A DNA stretch of 64,000 nucleotides from Heliocidaris erythrogramma (lineage: Eukaryota; Echinodermata; Echinoidea; Camarodonta; Echinometridae). This document shows positions 33,080-64,000 of the stretch, piece by piece. Where the stretch lies: the NCBI GenBank assembly GCA_025617745.1, contig CM046866.1:15197725-15261724 (forward strand), written 5' to 3'. The position numbers and the translations under genes were made by a program. Every line of letters starts with the position of its first letter. Position 1 is the stretch's first letter. The notes below the pieces were generated by a model. The model made no database searches and was not told the DNA's origin. It worked only from the letters and a program-made list of their open reading frames with translations.

Positions 33080-35009
33080 TAACACCAAATTCAAGTAGGT
33101 CTATAAATCATGATCAACTGACAATGGAATGCCAGTTCAGTGTACACTGAAACGGTCCTAACAATTCCAACTGGTTTTATGGTACTTTGAACACAATAGG
33201 AAATAGCTATGCTGTCTCGCCAATTCACAGCTCGATATTTAATCAAAGACTGCATTTGTTTCTGCACTTTTAATAGACTTAGAGTGCAAAGACCAGTTAT
33301 TTTACTACAAGATAGGGATTGTAAGTACACCTCAGGCGCCAGAAGCGAGGGGTGGGGGCAGAGGGGGCAGATCGATGCCCCCCCCCCCCCCCCCATTTCA
33401 AGTGGGGTCAAAATTGATTCAGGTGGGGATCGTCACCATGAAATTTTAAAGGGCCAATCATCCCTCCAGAAATTTTGATTTAGTGGATGAATACGAATCA
33501 ACAAGCCCCCCCCCCCCCCCCAAAAAAAACAAAACAAAACAAAACAAAACAAACAAAAAACATGAACCAGTCTAAAAGAACATGAGTACAACATATTTTA
33601 ACTCTTACTGTGTGCTAAGGGGTTTAGCTCTCTTCAAAATTTTACCAAAATGCTTATTTTTCAAATGTCTACACTTCATTAACCATCAATAATTTTAAAA
33701 AATATTGTGTGCAAAACCTGTAGGAAATTTATTACTATTTCTTATGATACCAAACATTATTACTTTACCCAACTTTATGCATAAGAATTATTGAAAATTA
33801 CATTTGAGTTTCTTCTTTGTCCATTATTTTATGATTCCTCATTTGTTTACTGTTGTTTAATGTTGAAATAAGGTAATATCCTATTAAAACACTGCAATTT
33901 TCTCTGAAAATTTGTATGGTAGCATATCATTATAATCATATATTTAGAATGCTTGATTTATGCTCAAATTTTGATATACATTAACCACCATATACCTTTT
34001 CTGAGGTCGAGCAATTGGTGAATGAAAATCTGTCACATATATGTGACATCGGCACTGAAAAGAGTTACATATCTATCTTCCTTTCATGCAAATCATTCAA
34101 GTAATTACAATAGTCATGTTATCAGACACAATTAAATAGCCATCTAACATGCAATCTGTTACCTGATCAGGTACATGTACATGTACATAAATGCAGAAGC
34201 TAGCAATGAGATGAAAAAAACCCCAAATAAATGCTTAAAAATTACTCTTTCAACGTGAAAGCAGGATATCGAAGATTTTGTAACTGAAGGTAATAGAAGT
34301 ATTGAAACTTTAATCACTGCCAAACTATATATGTCACCATTTTGTAATTCTGTTTCATAATTCTGCTGTCAGTGCACATAATTAAAACAAATGAAAGCAC
34401 AAATATCATATTTCTGATATATACTTTATTTGAAAATATCTTGGCACCCTCCGTTCTCAATTCTCCAGATCTTTACAACAGCCATAACGCTTTAATATAT
34501 TATACACAAACAGCATAGTACATGATATTACTACAATGTATTTAAAATGAAAATTGAAGACAAAGAAATGTTTATGCTGAATATACATACATACATACAC
34601 AATATAGCTTGTTGATATTAAATTTCATCTTATAAGAATTTAAAAACTAGATGGTTAGAGTCAAAGAAGTAATTACTTGTCATGTATAATATAATATTTT
34701 TGAATGATTCATATTTGTTCCTTGTTTGGTTCTCTTGACAGAAATTAGAATACAAATAATATTCAATGGGTACATATAAACATATTTTTTCCTAATTATG
34801 TTTTTCTTCACTCTAACGTGATGATACCTTACGATCTGTAGGTATAAGGTTCTTTCAAAATATTGGAGTGTTCTAGAAAAACAAAATAAAAATGGGAAAT
34901 TATCAGACTTCTTTCCAGACCCTCACTGTGTTTCATTCAATCATAAACATCTTGATAGCCAAAGACAAATCCACAACATCCATATATTTGCGATCCCCAA
35001 ATTTCTGCA
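33080..35009. other. Intergenic, AT-rich
   Basis: Upstream flank of copy 3, then AT-rich sequence with poly(C) at 33369-33394 and 33507-33521 followed by AACAAA repeats. On the minus strand an AATAAA near 34425 could serve the convergent VPS35 transcript, but the distance from its stop codon is long. No gene supported. Confidence 0.4.
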
Positions 35010-35013
35010 TTAA

Positions 35014-35380
35014 CCCTTTCAAGACAAATGACCACATTTTGTGGTTTGGCTCAATAACTTTTGATTCAGAGCTCTAAAAAATATACCAGATGCATGGGTA
35101 GAAAGAGCAAAATTTCCGGCACACACTGTGTCCATTTTTGTTGCATGACCATATTGCGTTTGATGCCAGCAATTTTAAAAACGAGGAGAAGCTTTGAAAT
35201 CCTTAAATTGGCAAAGTATTGAATTTTTTCAACTTTTCGTCATATTTCTAACCATGTATATTTTTCAAAGACATTACACCTTATTAGAACCATGTAGCAC
35301 TAAAAGAAATATTATTGTTGCCAATTTGAAGAATAAAATGTGACCAATTTAGCTCTTTAATAAGTCCTGTCGTTAAAGGG
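35014..35380. mobile_element. piggyBac-type MITE
   Basis: TTAA at 35010-35013 and 35381-35384. The left end is CCCTTTCAAGACAAATGACC and the right, reverse-complemented, is CCCTTTAACGACAGGAC. TTAA duplications with CCY termini are the piggyBac pattern. 367 bp, no ORF. Confidence 0.7.
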
Positions 35381-36116
35381 TTAATAAAATTACTTGCGTA
35401 CCAAGAGCCTGTTATAGAATTTTTTGACAGTGACAGGGTTAAATTCCACCATACATATTGATTATATGAGTGCCTGATTCAAATTCACATTATTTTCTCA
35501 TTACATGTATAATATACATTTTTGGTATGGTACAGAGTATTGCATGGAGAACGGTAATCAACAGAATGTCACTGGAGAACAAAAGAGACAAAAACCCCTA
35601 AAGCTAGCTGAACCTGCGCCATTTACTACTCGTTCTGACAATGAAGATTGGTTAAAAAGAAACCACTTTAAAAAAATATGTAAGAAAACATCACAGTATT
35701 AATTTTTAATAATATACAAATTAAGTTGGTCATTCTGTAATATCTAGATTATAGGTAGTGAAATACTGCATTTCTCTCATTCAGAATTTGTTAACCCCAT
35801 TTCATTACTACAAATCCATGATGTAATTAACTTTACATGATGATTGTTAATTCAAGTACCTTTTAGCACATTGCAGATATTGTTCCAGCAATTTTAGAAC
35901 TTACCTAAACATCCTTCAAGTTCTGAAATATAAATAATTTAACCTAATATCCATTCAAAGTAACAATGAGAGAATCGATTTCTTCCAGTAGATTCACTCA
36001 TATACAGGGAAACTTGTGGAGCTGTAAAACAAAACAAAAGGTCAAACTTAAAACTATGGAATGCTAAACGACCAAAACAAACATTGGTCAGATACTTTGT
36101 TAACCAAATACATGTA

Positions 36117-36306
36117 GAGTGAAACCTGTCTATAAAGACCACTCAAGGGAGACAAGAAAAGCGGTCTTTATGAGCAGGTTGTCTTTATGGACAGGTTCCT
36201 TTAATACACATTGCAATGAGAAACGCTGTTCAAGGGAATCAAAAATTGTGGTCTTTATAGACAGGTGGTCTTTCTATACAGGTGATCGCGAAAGCAGGTT
36301 TGACTG
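36117..36306. mobile_element. Tc1/mariner-like MITE with TA duplication
   Basis: The left GAGTGAAACCTGTCTATAAA and right CAGGTTTGACTG are inverted and flanked by TA. AAGACCACC-type motifs (GGTCTTTATAGACAGGT) repeat in both orientations inside. CAGTNAAACCTG ends with TA flanks fit the pogo/mariner style. Confidence 0.6.
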
Positions 36307-36876
36307 TATATCCACAAAAGAGAAATAGTTAAATGACAAGCTTTACTCTTTGAGAAGTATGAGAGGGACAACATGTTAAAGATTTATACTTAGTCCTCGA
36401 AAAACTGCAGCTGCTCATATTCCTGAATAAAACCTGTATATCGATTGTTTAGAGTCAGAAGGGCATTAACTCTGCATTTAAGTATATGAGTTAACGCCTT
36501 TCTGGTTCCAAACAGACGAATATGTGGTCGATGCATCAATCTAATAGTTCTTCCAACAAGGACAGTTAAGATAGATTTCATGGAGATTTAATTGAGTATG
36601 TATCAAGTATGAATGTGTCATTTTTGTAACAAGCTCTAGCCCCAGTCACTAGAAAGTGACAAGCATTCTTAAACTCTTGAATTTTATCATGTTTTCACAG
36701 CTCATCGTTTTCATACTTTCGTCATGTCATGTGTAGTCCCTCAAAGTAACAGCGTTTACATTTAGGAAAAGTTATCATCAGTCAGTAAATAGCACTCATG
36801 GCCTTTTCTCAGTCATTGCATGTCTGCTTTCTTGGTTTACGATGATTACCGACAATGTTTAATTGTGTCCTGATCT

Positions 36877-37014
36877 GGGCCCCATGTCATCAAACTTATT
36901 AGTGATGAAATGTGCCAAAATTCAACGACAAATTTACTCACAGCCAATCATTTCAGTAGCATATGTCAGTTACTGTAACTTGTTACTAATAACAAGTTTT
37001 ATGACACATGGCCC
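36877..37014. mobile_element. Palindromic MITE, GTTTCAT family, copy 3
   Basis: GGGCCCCATGTCATCAAACTT at the left (20 of its bases matter) pairs with AAGTTTTATGACACATGGCC at the right. The shared core CAGCCAATCATTTCAGTAGC is present. It lies just downstream of the VPS35 stop codon on the minus strand, possibly within the 3' UTR. Confidence 0.7.
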
Positions 37015-37164
37015 TGTTCGTCACAAATATCCTATGACAAGACTGCCAATACATTATACAAAGTGCCACACCATCTGGCAGTCTTCGCTCTGACGATTGT
37101 CAATGGTGGCGTTCTAATGTTCGTTGTTTAAAACCATCACATGATGGTCTCTCCTCTAAGTCTC

Positions 37165-59016
<21,852 letters not shown>

Positions 59017-59405
59017 CTGACAGAATGAGTAGAGAAGAATGAATGTTGTAAGTTTGCATTCAGAAGGTACATGCAGTGTACAGTGTATAAAGCTCAGAGA
59101 GAGAGAGAAGAACTTTAATAAAACAGCACTGTATCATAGTTCCTTGTCATATAATCAGAAAAATTTTGGTGGTAGTGTCACTGACCAGACTTCAGTAAAC
59201 TTTTCATTTCCTTGTTAGATTCTATTTTTACACAGAAAACTTTCATCGGTTGGGGATAATCATACAATTGTAGTTTGAGCTTCTACCAACCTTATTTATT
59301 TTATTTCAGTTTTATTTGTAGATTATGAATGAAACTATATATGAAGCTACAATATCATACAATATGTTTTAACCAGTACATGCATCTTTAAACTAGATGA
59401 ATATT

Positions 59406-60700
59406 CGACCGCGGTCGGAATTTATGCCTCCGCCATCACCAGATTGGAAATGTATGGCATACATGTACACTCTATAAAAAAAGGATTGGTCCAACAAAAT
59501 GACAAATCTTTTTACTTAAAATGCACAGGAGACAGAAAAATTTATTTCATTTCATTTTCATATAAAACTAGAAATATTTGATAACGAGGCTAAAAACCAG
59601 TAATTTCATGTAATTTCATGTAAATTGACCTCTGACCTTTGACCTACTTACCCCAAAATCTAATCAGTTCATCATTCTATGGGGATGCATACTGGTACCA
59701 AGTTTGAAGTTCTCACCTCAGATAGTTCTTGAGATATCGCGGTAACGGTGCTAAAAACCAGTAATTCCATGTAATTTCATGTAAATTGACCTCTGTGACC
59801 TCTGAAATTTGACCTACCTACCCCAAAATCTAATCAGTTCCTCTTTCTATGGGGATACATACTGGTACCAAGTTTGAAGTTCTTACCTCAAACAGTTCTT
59901 GAGATATCGTGGTAACGGTGCTAAAAACCAGTAATTCCATGTAATTTCATGTAAATTCACCTCTGTGACCTCTGAACTTTGACCTACCTACCCCAAAATC
60001 TAATCAGTTCATCTTCGTATAGGGAAACATACTAGTACCAAGTTTGAAGTTCTCACCTCAAACAGTTCTTGAGATATCGCGGTAACGGTGCTAAAAACCA
60101 AGAATTTCATGTAATTTCATGTAAATTGACCTCTGTTACCTGTGACCTTTGACCTCCTTACCCCAAAATCTAATCAGTTCATCTTCGTATAGGGAAACAT
60201 ATTAGTACCAAGTTTGAAGTTCTTAACTCAAACAGTTCTTGAGATATCGCGGTAACGGTGCTAAAAACCAAGAATTTCATGTAATTTCATGTAAATTGAC
60301 CTCTGTGACCTCTGAACTTTGACCTCCTTACCCCAAAATCTAATCAGTTCATCTTCGTATAGGGAAACATACTAGTACCAAGTTTGAAGTTCTTACCTCA
60401 AACAGTTCTTGAGATATCGCGGTAACGGTGCTAAAAACCAAGAATTTCATGTAATTTCATGTAAATTGACCTCTGTGACCTCTGACCTCTGACCTACTTA
60501 CCCCAAAATCTAATCAGTTCATCTTCGTATGGGGACACATACTAGTACCAAGTTTGAGGTTCCTACCTCAAATGATTCTTCAGATATCGCGGTAACGAGA
60601 AGTGGGACGGACGGACGGACGGACGGACGGACACACGGACGGACAACCCGAAAACATAATGCCTCCGGCACCTACCTTCGGTGGGCGGAGGCATAAAAAA
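59406..60700. mobile_element. Composite element with 170-bp tandem units
   Basis: It begins with the 12-bp palindrome CGACCGCGGTCG, then ATGCCTCCGCC. Six units of about 170 bp follow, starting TAAAAACCAGTAATT at 59591, 59752, 59922, 60092, 60262 and 60432. After a (GGAC)n run (60607-60645) it ends in a hairpin ATGCCTCCGGCACC...GGTGGGCGGAGGCAT and an A run. It lies upstream of the first VPS35 exon seen, so in a VPS35 intron if the gene continues rightwards. Confidence 0.7.
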
Positions 60701-60813
60701 AATACATGTTTTTGAAATCATTTTGATGAGTCTACATGCAACCCCTAAGATCAACTAAATAGACTTAGACTTTTTTTAACAGCAATTGCACTATTCAAGT
60801 TGTACATTGCATG

Positions 60814-61509
60814 TGTAGTATTTTCCTCATCCTCACTTCATCTTTTCTTTAATTTCTCACTTTCACTTATTTTACAAAGTCATTTTGAGAGGACATTGCC
60901 CTTTATACCAGCAGTCACAACCACTCCTATGTTATCACATTTATCTATCAACAAGTGGTCAGCTGCATGGCCATGCCCATCGCACATTAATGACTCACCC
61001 TCAATTCAAGGATTTTCAACAATACTCCCTTTCTTCTTCATCCTGCTGCACTAGCAAGGGATAAGAACAAACACTTTTCATCTCCATCTTTGCTAGACAC
61101 ACTTCTCAAAGTTTTCTCATCGAGTGAACACGTTAATTTGAGGATGTCATCTCTTCACTTCTGAATTTGTTTCCTGCACTTCAATTGGAGCAATTTCTAC
61201 AATTCTCTACTTCACATTAATTCTATACTCCATCATCTCACCTGGAGGAATTTCTATTTCATCATTTTATTCTCTGCAATTCACTCAGAGAACAGTCCAA
61301 ATCTCGCTTGTGCTAGCCAAGTAGTTTTGTGATCATTTCTGTGGTGATACCTGTGTAAATATATATTTGAATCGGATTGTGCAATATTTGGAAACTTTTG
61401 GCATTTTGGAGGATCCATGTCCGGTTAACCCCTGCACGCATAAAGTCGGTAAGTGGTGATTGCTTCTTATTCCCATCTCGCCTTATAAGTAGCGACCAAA
61501 ACCGCTACA
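60814..61509 (+). repeat. 5' LTR of the Ty3/gypsy element (left border inferred)
   Basis: The right border is set by the primer site that starts two bases later; the LTR ends GCTACA. The left border is placed at TGTAGTATTTTCC because TGTAG and CTACA are inverted, as LTR ends should be. A TATATA-like box lies near 61360. The 3' LTR is outside the window, so the left border cannot be confirmed. Confidence 0.5.
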
Positions 61510-61510
61510 C

Positions 61511-61528
61511 TGGTGACCCCGACGTGAT
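61511..61528 (+). promoter_or_regulatory. Primer-binding site complementary to tRNA-Trp
   Basis: TGGTGACCCCGACGTGAT is the exact complement of the 3' end of animal tRNA-Trp (ATCACGTCGGGGTCACCA), the same primer used by avian leukosis-type retroviruses. Confidence 0.85.
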
Positions 61529-61631
61529 CTAAACCCGACCAACGTGCTGAGTAGCATTCATCCTTCGTCAAATTGTTTTCATTTATTGTCACCTTTACTT
61601 CATATATCTACTTGCCATTTCAACTGTCACA

Positions 61632-62525
61632 ATGCCTACTGACAATATGACTGATTCTTCAACTTCTCCATCTTCTGCAACTTCTTCTAGCTCTCCATCT
61701 GTCTCAAATGTTCAACTCAAACTTCCTCCCTTCTGGCCAAATGATCCTACCATTTGGTTCGCCCAGGTAGAGGCGCAGTTCACAACCCGAGGCGTCACTG
61801 CTCAGGCAACAAAATTCGCTTACGTAGTTGCATCCCTTCAACCTGAATATGCTCAAGAAATTCGTGATATTCTCATCTCACCCCCGAAGGAAAAGCCATA
61901 CGACAAACTAAGGGCTGAGCTTATCCAGAGGACTTCGGCATCCGAGCAAAAACGCCTACATCAGTTACTCATTTCAGAGGAACTGGGAGATCGCAAACCC
62001 TCTCAGTTACTCCGAAAAATGAAGCAACTTTTAGGAACCAGCAAGCTAGAGGAGAACATTCTGAAGCAACTTTTTCTACAAAGGCTCCCAACAAATGTGC
62101 AACTTGTATTAGCTTCAACTAGGGACTCTATGGAGATAGAAAAGCTCGCGGATTTGGCGGATAAAATTATTGAGACTACTACTCCATCAAACTATCACGC
62201 TATCTCGAACCTGTCTTCTTCCTCCCAACCTAATCCTTCTTCTACTTCTTCTGCTGAGATGCAAGAACTCAAGGCTCAAATTTCACAGCTTACATTGCAA
62301 GTTCAAGCCCTGTCTTCTCAGCCTGATCGAGGCCGAAGTCGTAGCCGTGATCGAGGTTCTCGTCAAAAACAAGACCGAAAAGCAAGAAGCCCCAGCTCAC
62401 AACGCCATGCTGGAGGGGATTGCTATTATCACTGGAGGTTCGGTATTGAGGCCAAGAAATGCTCTCCTCCCTGCTCCTTCAAACCTGCTTCTACCAACCA
62501 GGGAAACGACCAAGCCAGCGACTAG
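61632..62525 (+). CDS. gag: Ty3/gypsy-type Gag
   Basis: A 297-residue retrotransposon capsid protein. A Ser-rich N-terminus (about 1-25) is followed by a helical capsid-like region starting [20 protein letters not shown] (about 30-190), a Ser-rich linker, a coiled segment and an Arg-Ser-rich basic stretch (about 230-260). The C-terminus has a cysteine-rich knuckle, C264-x2-H267-x9-C277-x3-C281, instead of the classic CCHC zinc finger. It starts 103 nt after the primer site, at the first ATG, and ends 16 nt past a slippery site. The frame is intact. Confidence 0.85.
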   Translation: MPTDNMTDSSTSPSSATSSSSPSVSNVQLKLPPFWPNDPTIWFAQVEAQFTTRGVTAQATKFAYVVASLQPEYAQEIRDILISPPKEKPYDKLRAELIQRTSASEQKRLHQLLISEELGDRKPSQLLRKMKQLLGTSKLEENILKQLFLQRLPTNVQLVLASTRDSMEIEKLADLADKIIETTTPSNYHAISNLSSSSQPNPSSTSSAEMQELKAQISQLTLQVQALSSQPDRGRSRSRDRGSRQKQDRKARSPSSQRHAGGDCYYHWRFGIEAKKCSPPCSFKPASTNQGNDQASD

Positions 62526-64000
62526 CAGCGACAAGTCCCACTGGCACGACACAAAATAGTCGCCTCTTCTACGTTACCGATAGGAAAACTGGAATTCGAT
62601 TTCTCGTAGACACTGGAGCTGAAGTAAGCGTTCTTCCTCCTTCAAAATCCGAGAAAAATCACCCTTCTTCGAAATTTCATCTACAAGCAGTAAATCGCTC
62701 AAGTATTACTACTTATGGAGAGCGAAGCCTGACTCTCGACGTCGGCTTACGTCGAGCTTGCAGATGGATTTTCATCATTGCTGATATTTCCATACCTATC
62801 CTAGGGGCAGACTTCCTACACCACTTTGGTTTGCTTGTTGATGTTCGCAATCTTCGACTCATCGATTCTACTACTAATCTTTCAGTGAAAGGCATCCTTT
62901 CTTCTACTCCTTCTATCAGTCCTATGTTTGTAAAGCCAGACAGTCAAGCTGCTTACAAATCTCTTCTCAATCAATATCCTGACATCACACGTCCTGTGTA
63001 CAAGGAGGCAGCAATCAAACATTCCGTCACCCATCACATTGAGACGAAAGGCCCTCCTGTTTCAGCCCGTCCTCGTCGCCTAGCAACCGACAGGTATACC
63101 ATTGCAAAAGCTGAATTTGACCACATGCTGGAACTGGGTATCATCCGACCATCCAGCAGCAACTGGGCATCCCCACTTCATATGGTACCCAAGAAAACCC
63201 CTGGAGACTGGAGACCGTGCGGAGACTATCGGGCACTAAACAGGAATACGGTTCCCGATAAATATCCAATCCCCCATCTTCAAGACTTCACCTCTGCCCT
63301 AGCAGGCAAACAAGTTTTCACAAAACTCGATCTCATACGAGCTTACCATCAGATACCAGTCGATCCCTCAGACGTACACAAAACAGCCATCACCACACCC
63401 TTTGGGTTATTTGAGTTTGTGCGCATGCCTTTTGGGCTACGCAATGCCGCACAAACTTTTCAACGATTCATTGATGAGGTAACCCGTGGTCTTCCCTTTG
63501 TGTACGCCTACATCGACGACCTCCTCATCGCAAGTGAGACACCGGAGCAGCATGTACAACACCTGCAACTTCTCTTCATTAGACTTGCGAAATATGGAGT
63601 TGTCATCAACCCAGCCAAATGTGAATTTGGCGCATCCTCCCTCACCTTTCTCGGCCATATCGTTGATGAGAACGGCATCCGCCCTCTTCCCGAGAAAGTC
63701 AAAGTCATCAATGATTTCCCTGTCCCTGATTCTCTACGTAAACTGCGCAAGTTTCTCGGACTCATCAACTTCTATCGACGTTTCATTCCCGATTGTGCAG
63801 CTACCACACAACCACTCACTGATCTCCTGGCATGCAAGCTGAAAAACAAGGCAATTCATCTCGATGAAACGGCCCTCCATGCATTCAACTCGGTCAAGAC
63901 AGCATTAGCTAACGCCACACTTCTGTCACACCCTAAGCCTAATGCCCCACTCTGCATTATGGTTGATGCATCAGATGTTGCTGTCGGAGGGGTGTTGCAG
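62450..64000 (+). CDS. pol: Ty3/gypsy-type Pol (protease, RT, start of RNase H), cut by window end
   Basis: Open from 62450 to the window edge in the -1 frame relative to gag, overlapping it by 76 nt. There is no ATG at its head, so expression by frameshifting is expected. The aspartic protease motif VDTGAEV is at about 62606-62626. The reverse transcriptase follows, with [26 protein letters not shown] and the catalytic YIDD at 63509-63520. The thumb and connection carry [13 protein letters not shown], and RNase H begins at [10 protein letters not shown] near the edge. No stop or frameshift was seen, so the copy looks young. Integrase and the 3' LTR are outside the window. Confidence 0.85.
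62501..62507 (+). promoter_or_regulatory. -1 ribosomal frameshift site GGGAAAC
   Basis: The heptamer is in the exact register needed (G GGA AAC in the gag frame) and slipping one base back enters the pol frame. It lies 15 nt before the gag stop codon. Downstream sequence can pair: GCCAG (62514-62518) with CTGGC (62541-62545), and GCGACTA (62518-62524) with TAGTCGC (62557-62563), compatible with a stem or pseudoknot about 6-10 nt after the site. Confidence 0.7.

Overview
The window is nuclear DNA from an animal. It is AT-rich, has GT-AG introns, long non-coding stretches, and many miniature inverted-repeat transposons, microsatellites and poly(C)/poly(G) runs. The protein families and the repeat style point to a marine invertebrate, most likely an echinoderm or a close relative. 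That placement is an inference from style, not from a diagnostic marker. No rRNA, CRISPR or prokaryotic feature was seen. Layout: (1) 1-7 kb has no recognised gene. It holds a 2.6-kb non-autonomous transposon candidate with a repeated GTAACGTAT motif, one possible orphan exon, AT microsatellites and a tRNA-like repeat. (2) 7-33 kb is a cluster of four SLC7/LAT-type amino-acid transporter genes. Three are intronless and closely related (7285 +, 15586 +, 33052 -). The fourth is a diverged ten-exon gene (21033-30362 +) that I joined splice site by splice site into a 551-residue protein. Decayed copies of the 5' flank of the intronless genes lie between them, with an internally deleted LINE and many MITEs. 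(3) 33-37 kb is intergenic and may include the 3' UTR of the next gene. (4) 37-59 kb is the retromer gene VPS35 on the minus strand. Twelve coding exons cover roughly human residues 172 to the C-terminus in one continuous frame. The N-terminal exons are not in the region I could read and should lie beyond the right edge or at least upstream of 59016. Its introns hold minisatellite-bearing composite elements, TTAA-flanked MITEs, and a possible in-frame 41-codon cassette exon made of heptad repeats. (5) 59-64 kb holds a 170-bp minisatellite element and then the 5' half of an apparently intact Ty3/gypsy-type LTR retrotransposon on the plus strand: LTR, tRNA-Trp primer site, gag, and pro-RT in the -1 frame behind a GGGAAAC slippery site. 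It runs off the end of the window. Working together: the transporter genes look like LAT light chains, which normally pair with an SLC3 heavy chain at the plasma membrane. The Cys used for that disulfide is visible in all three intronless copies. VPS35 is the scaffold of the endosomal retromer. The main novelty is structural: several distinct transposon families, some nested or with clean target-site duplications, sit in a small space, so the order of events can be read. All splice joins, TIRs and TSDs were read by eye.
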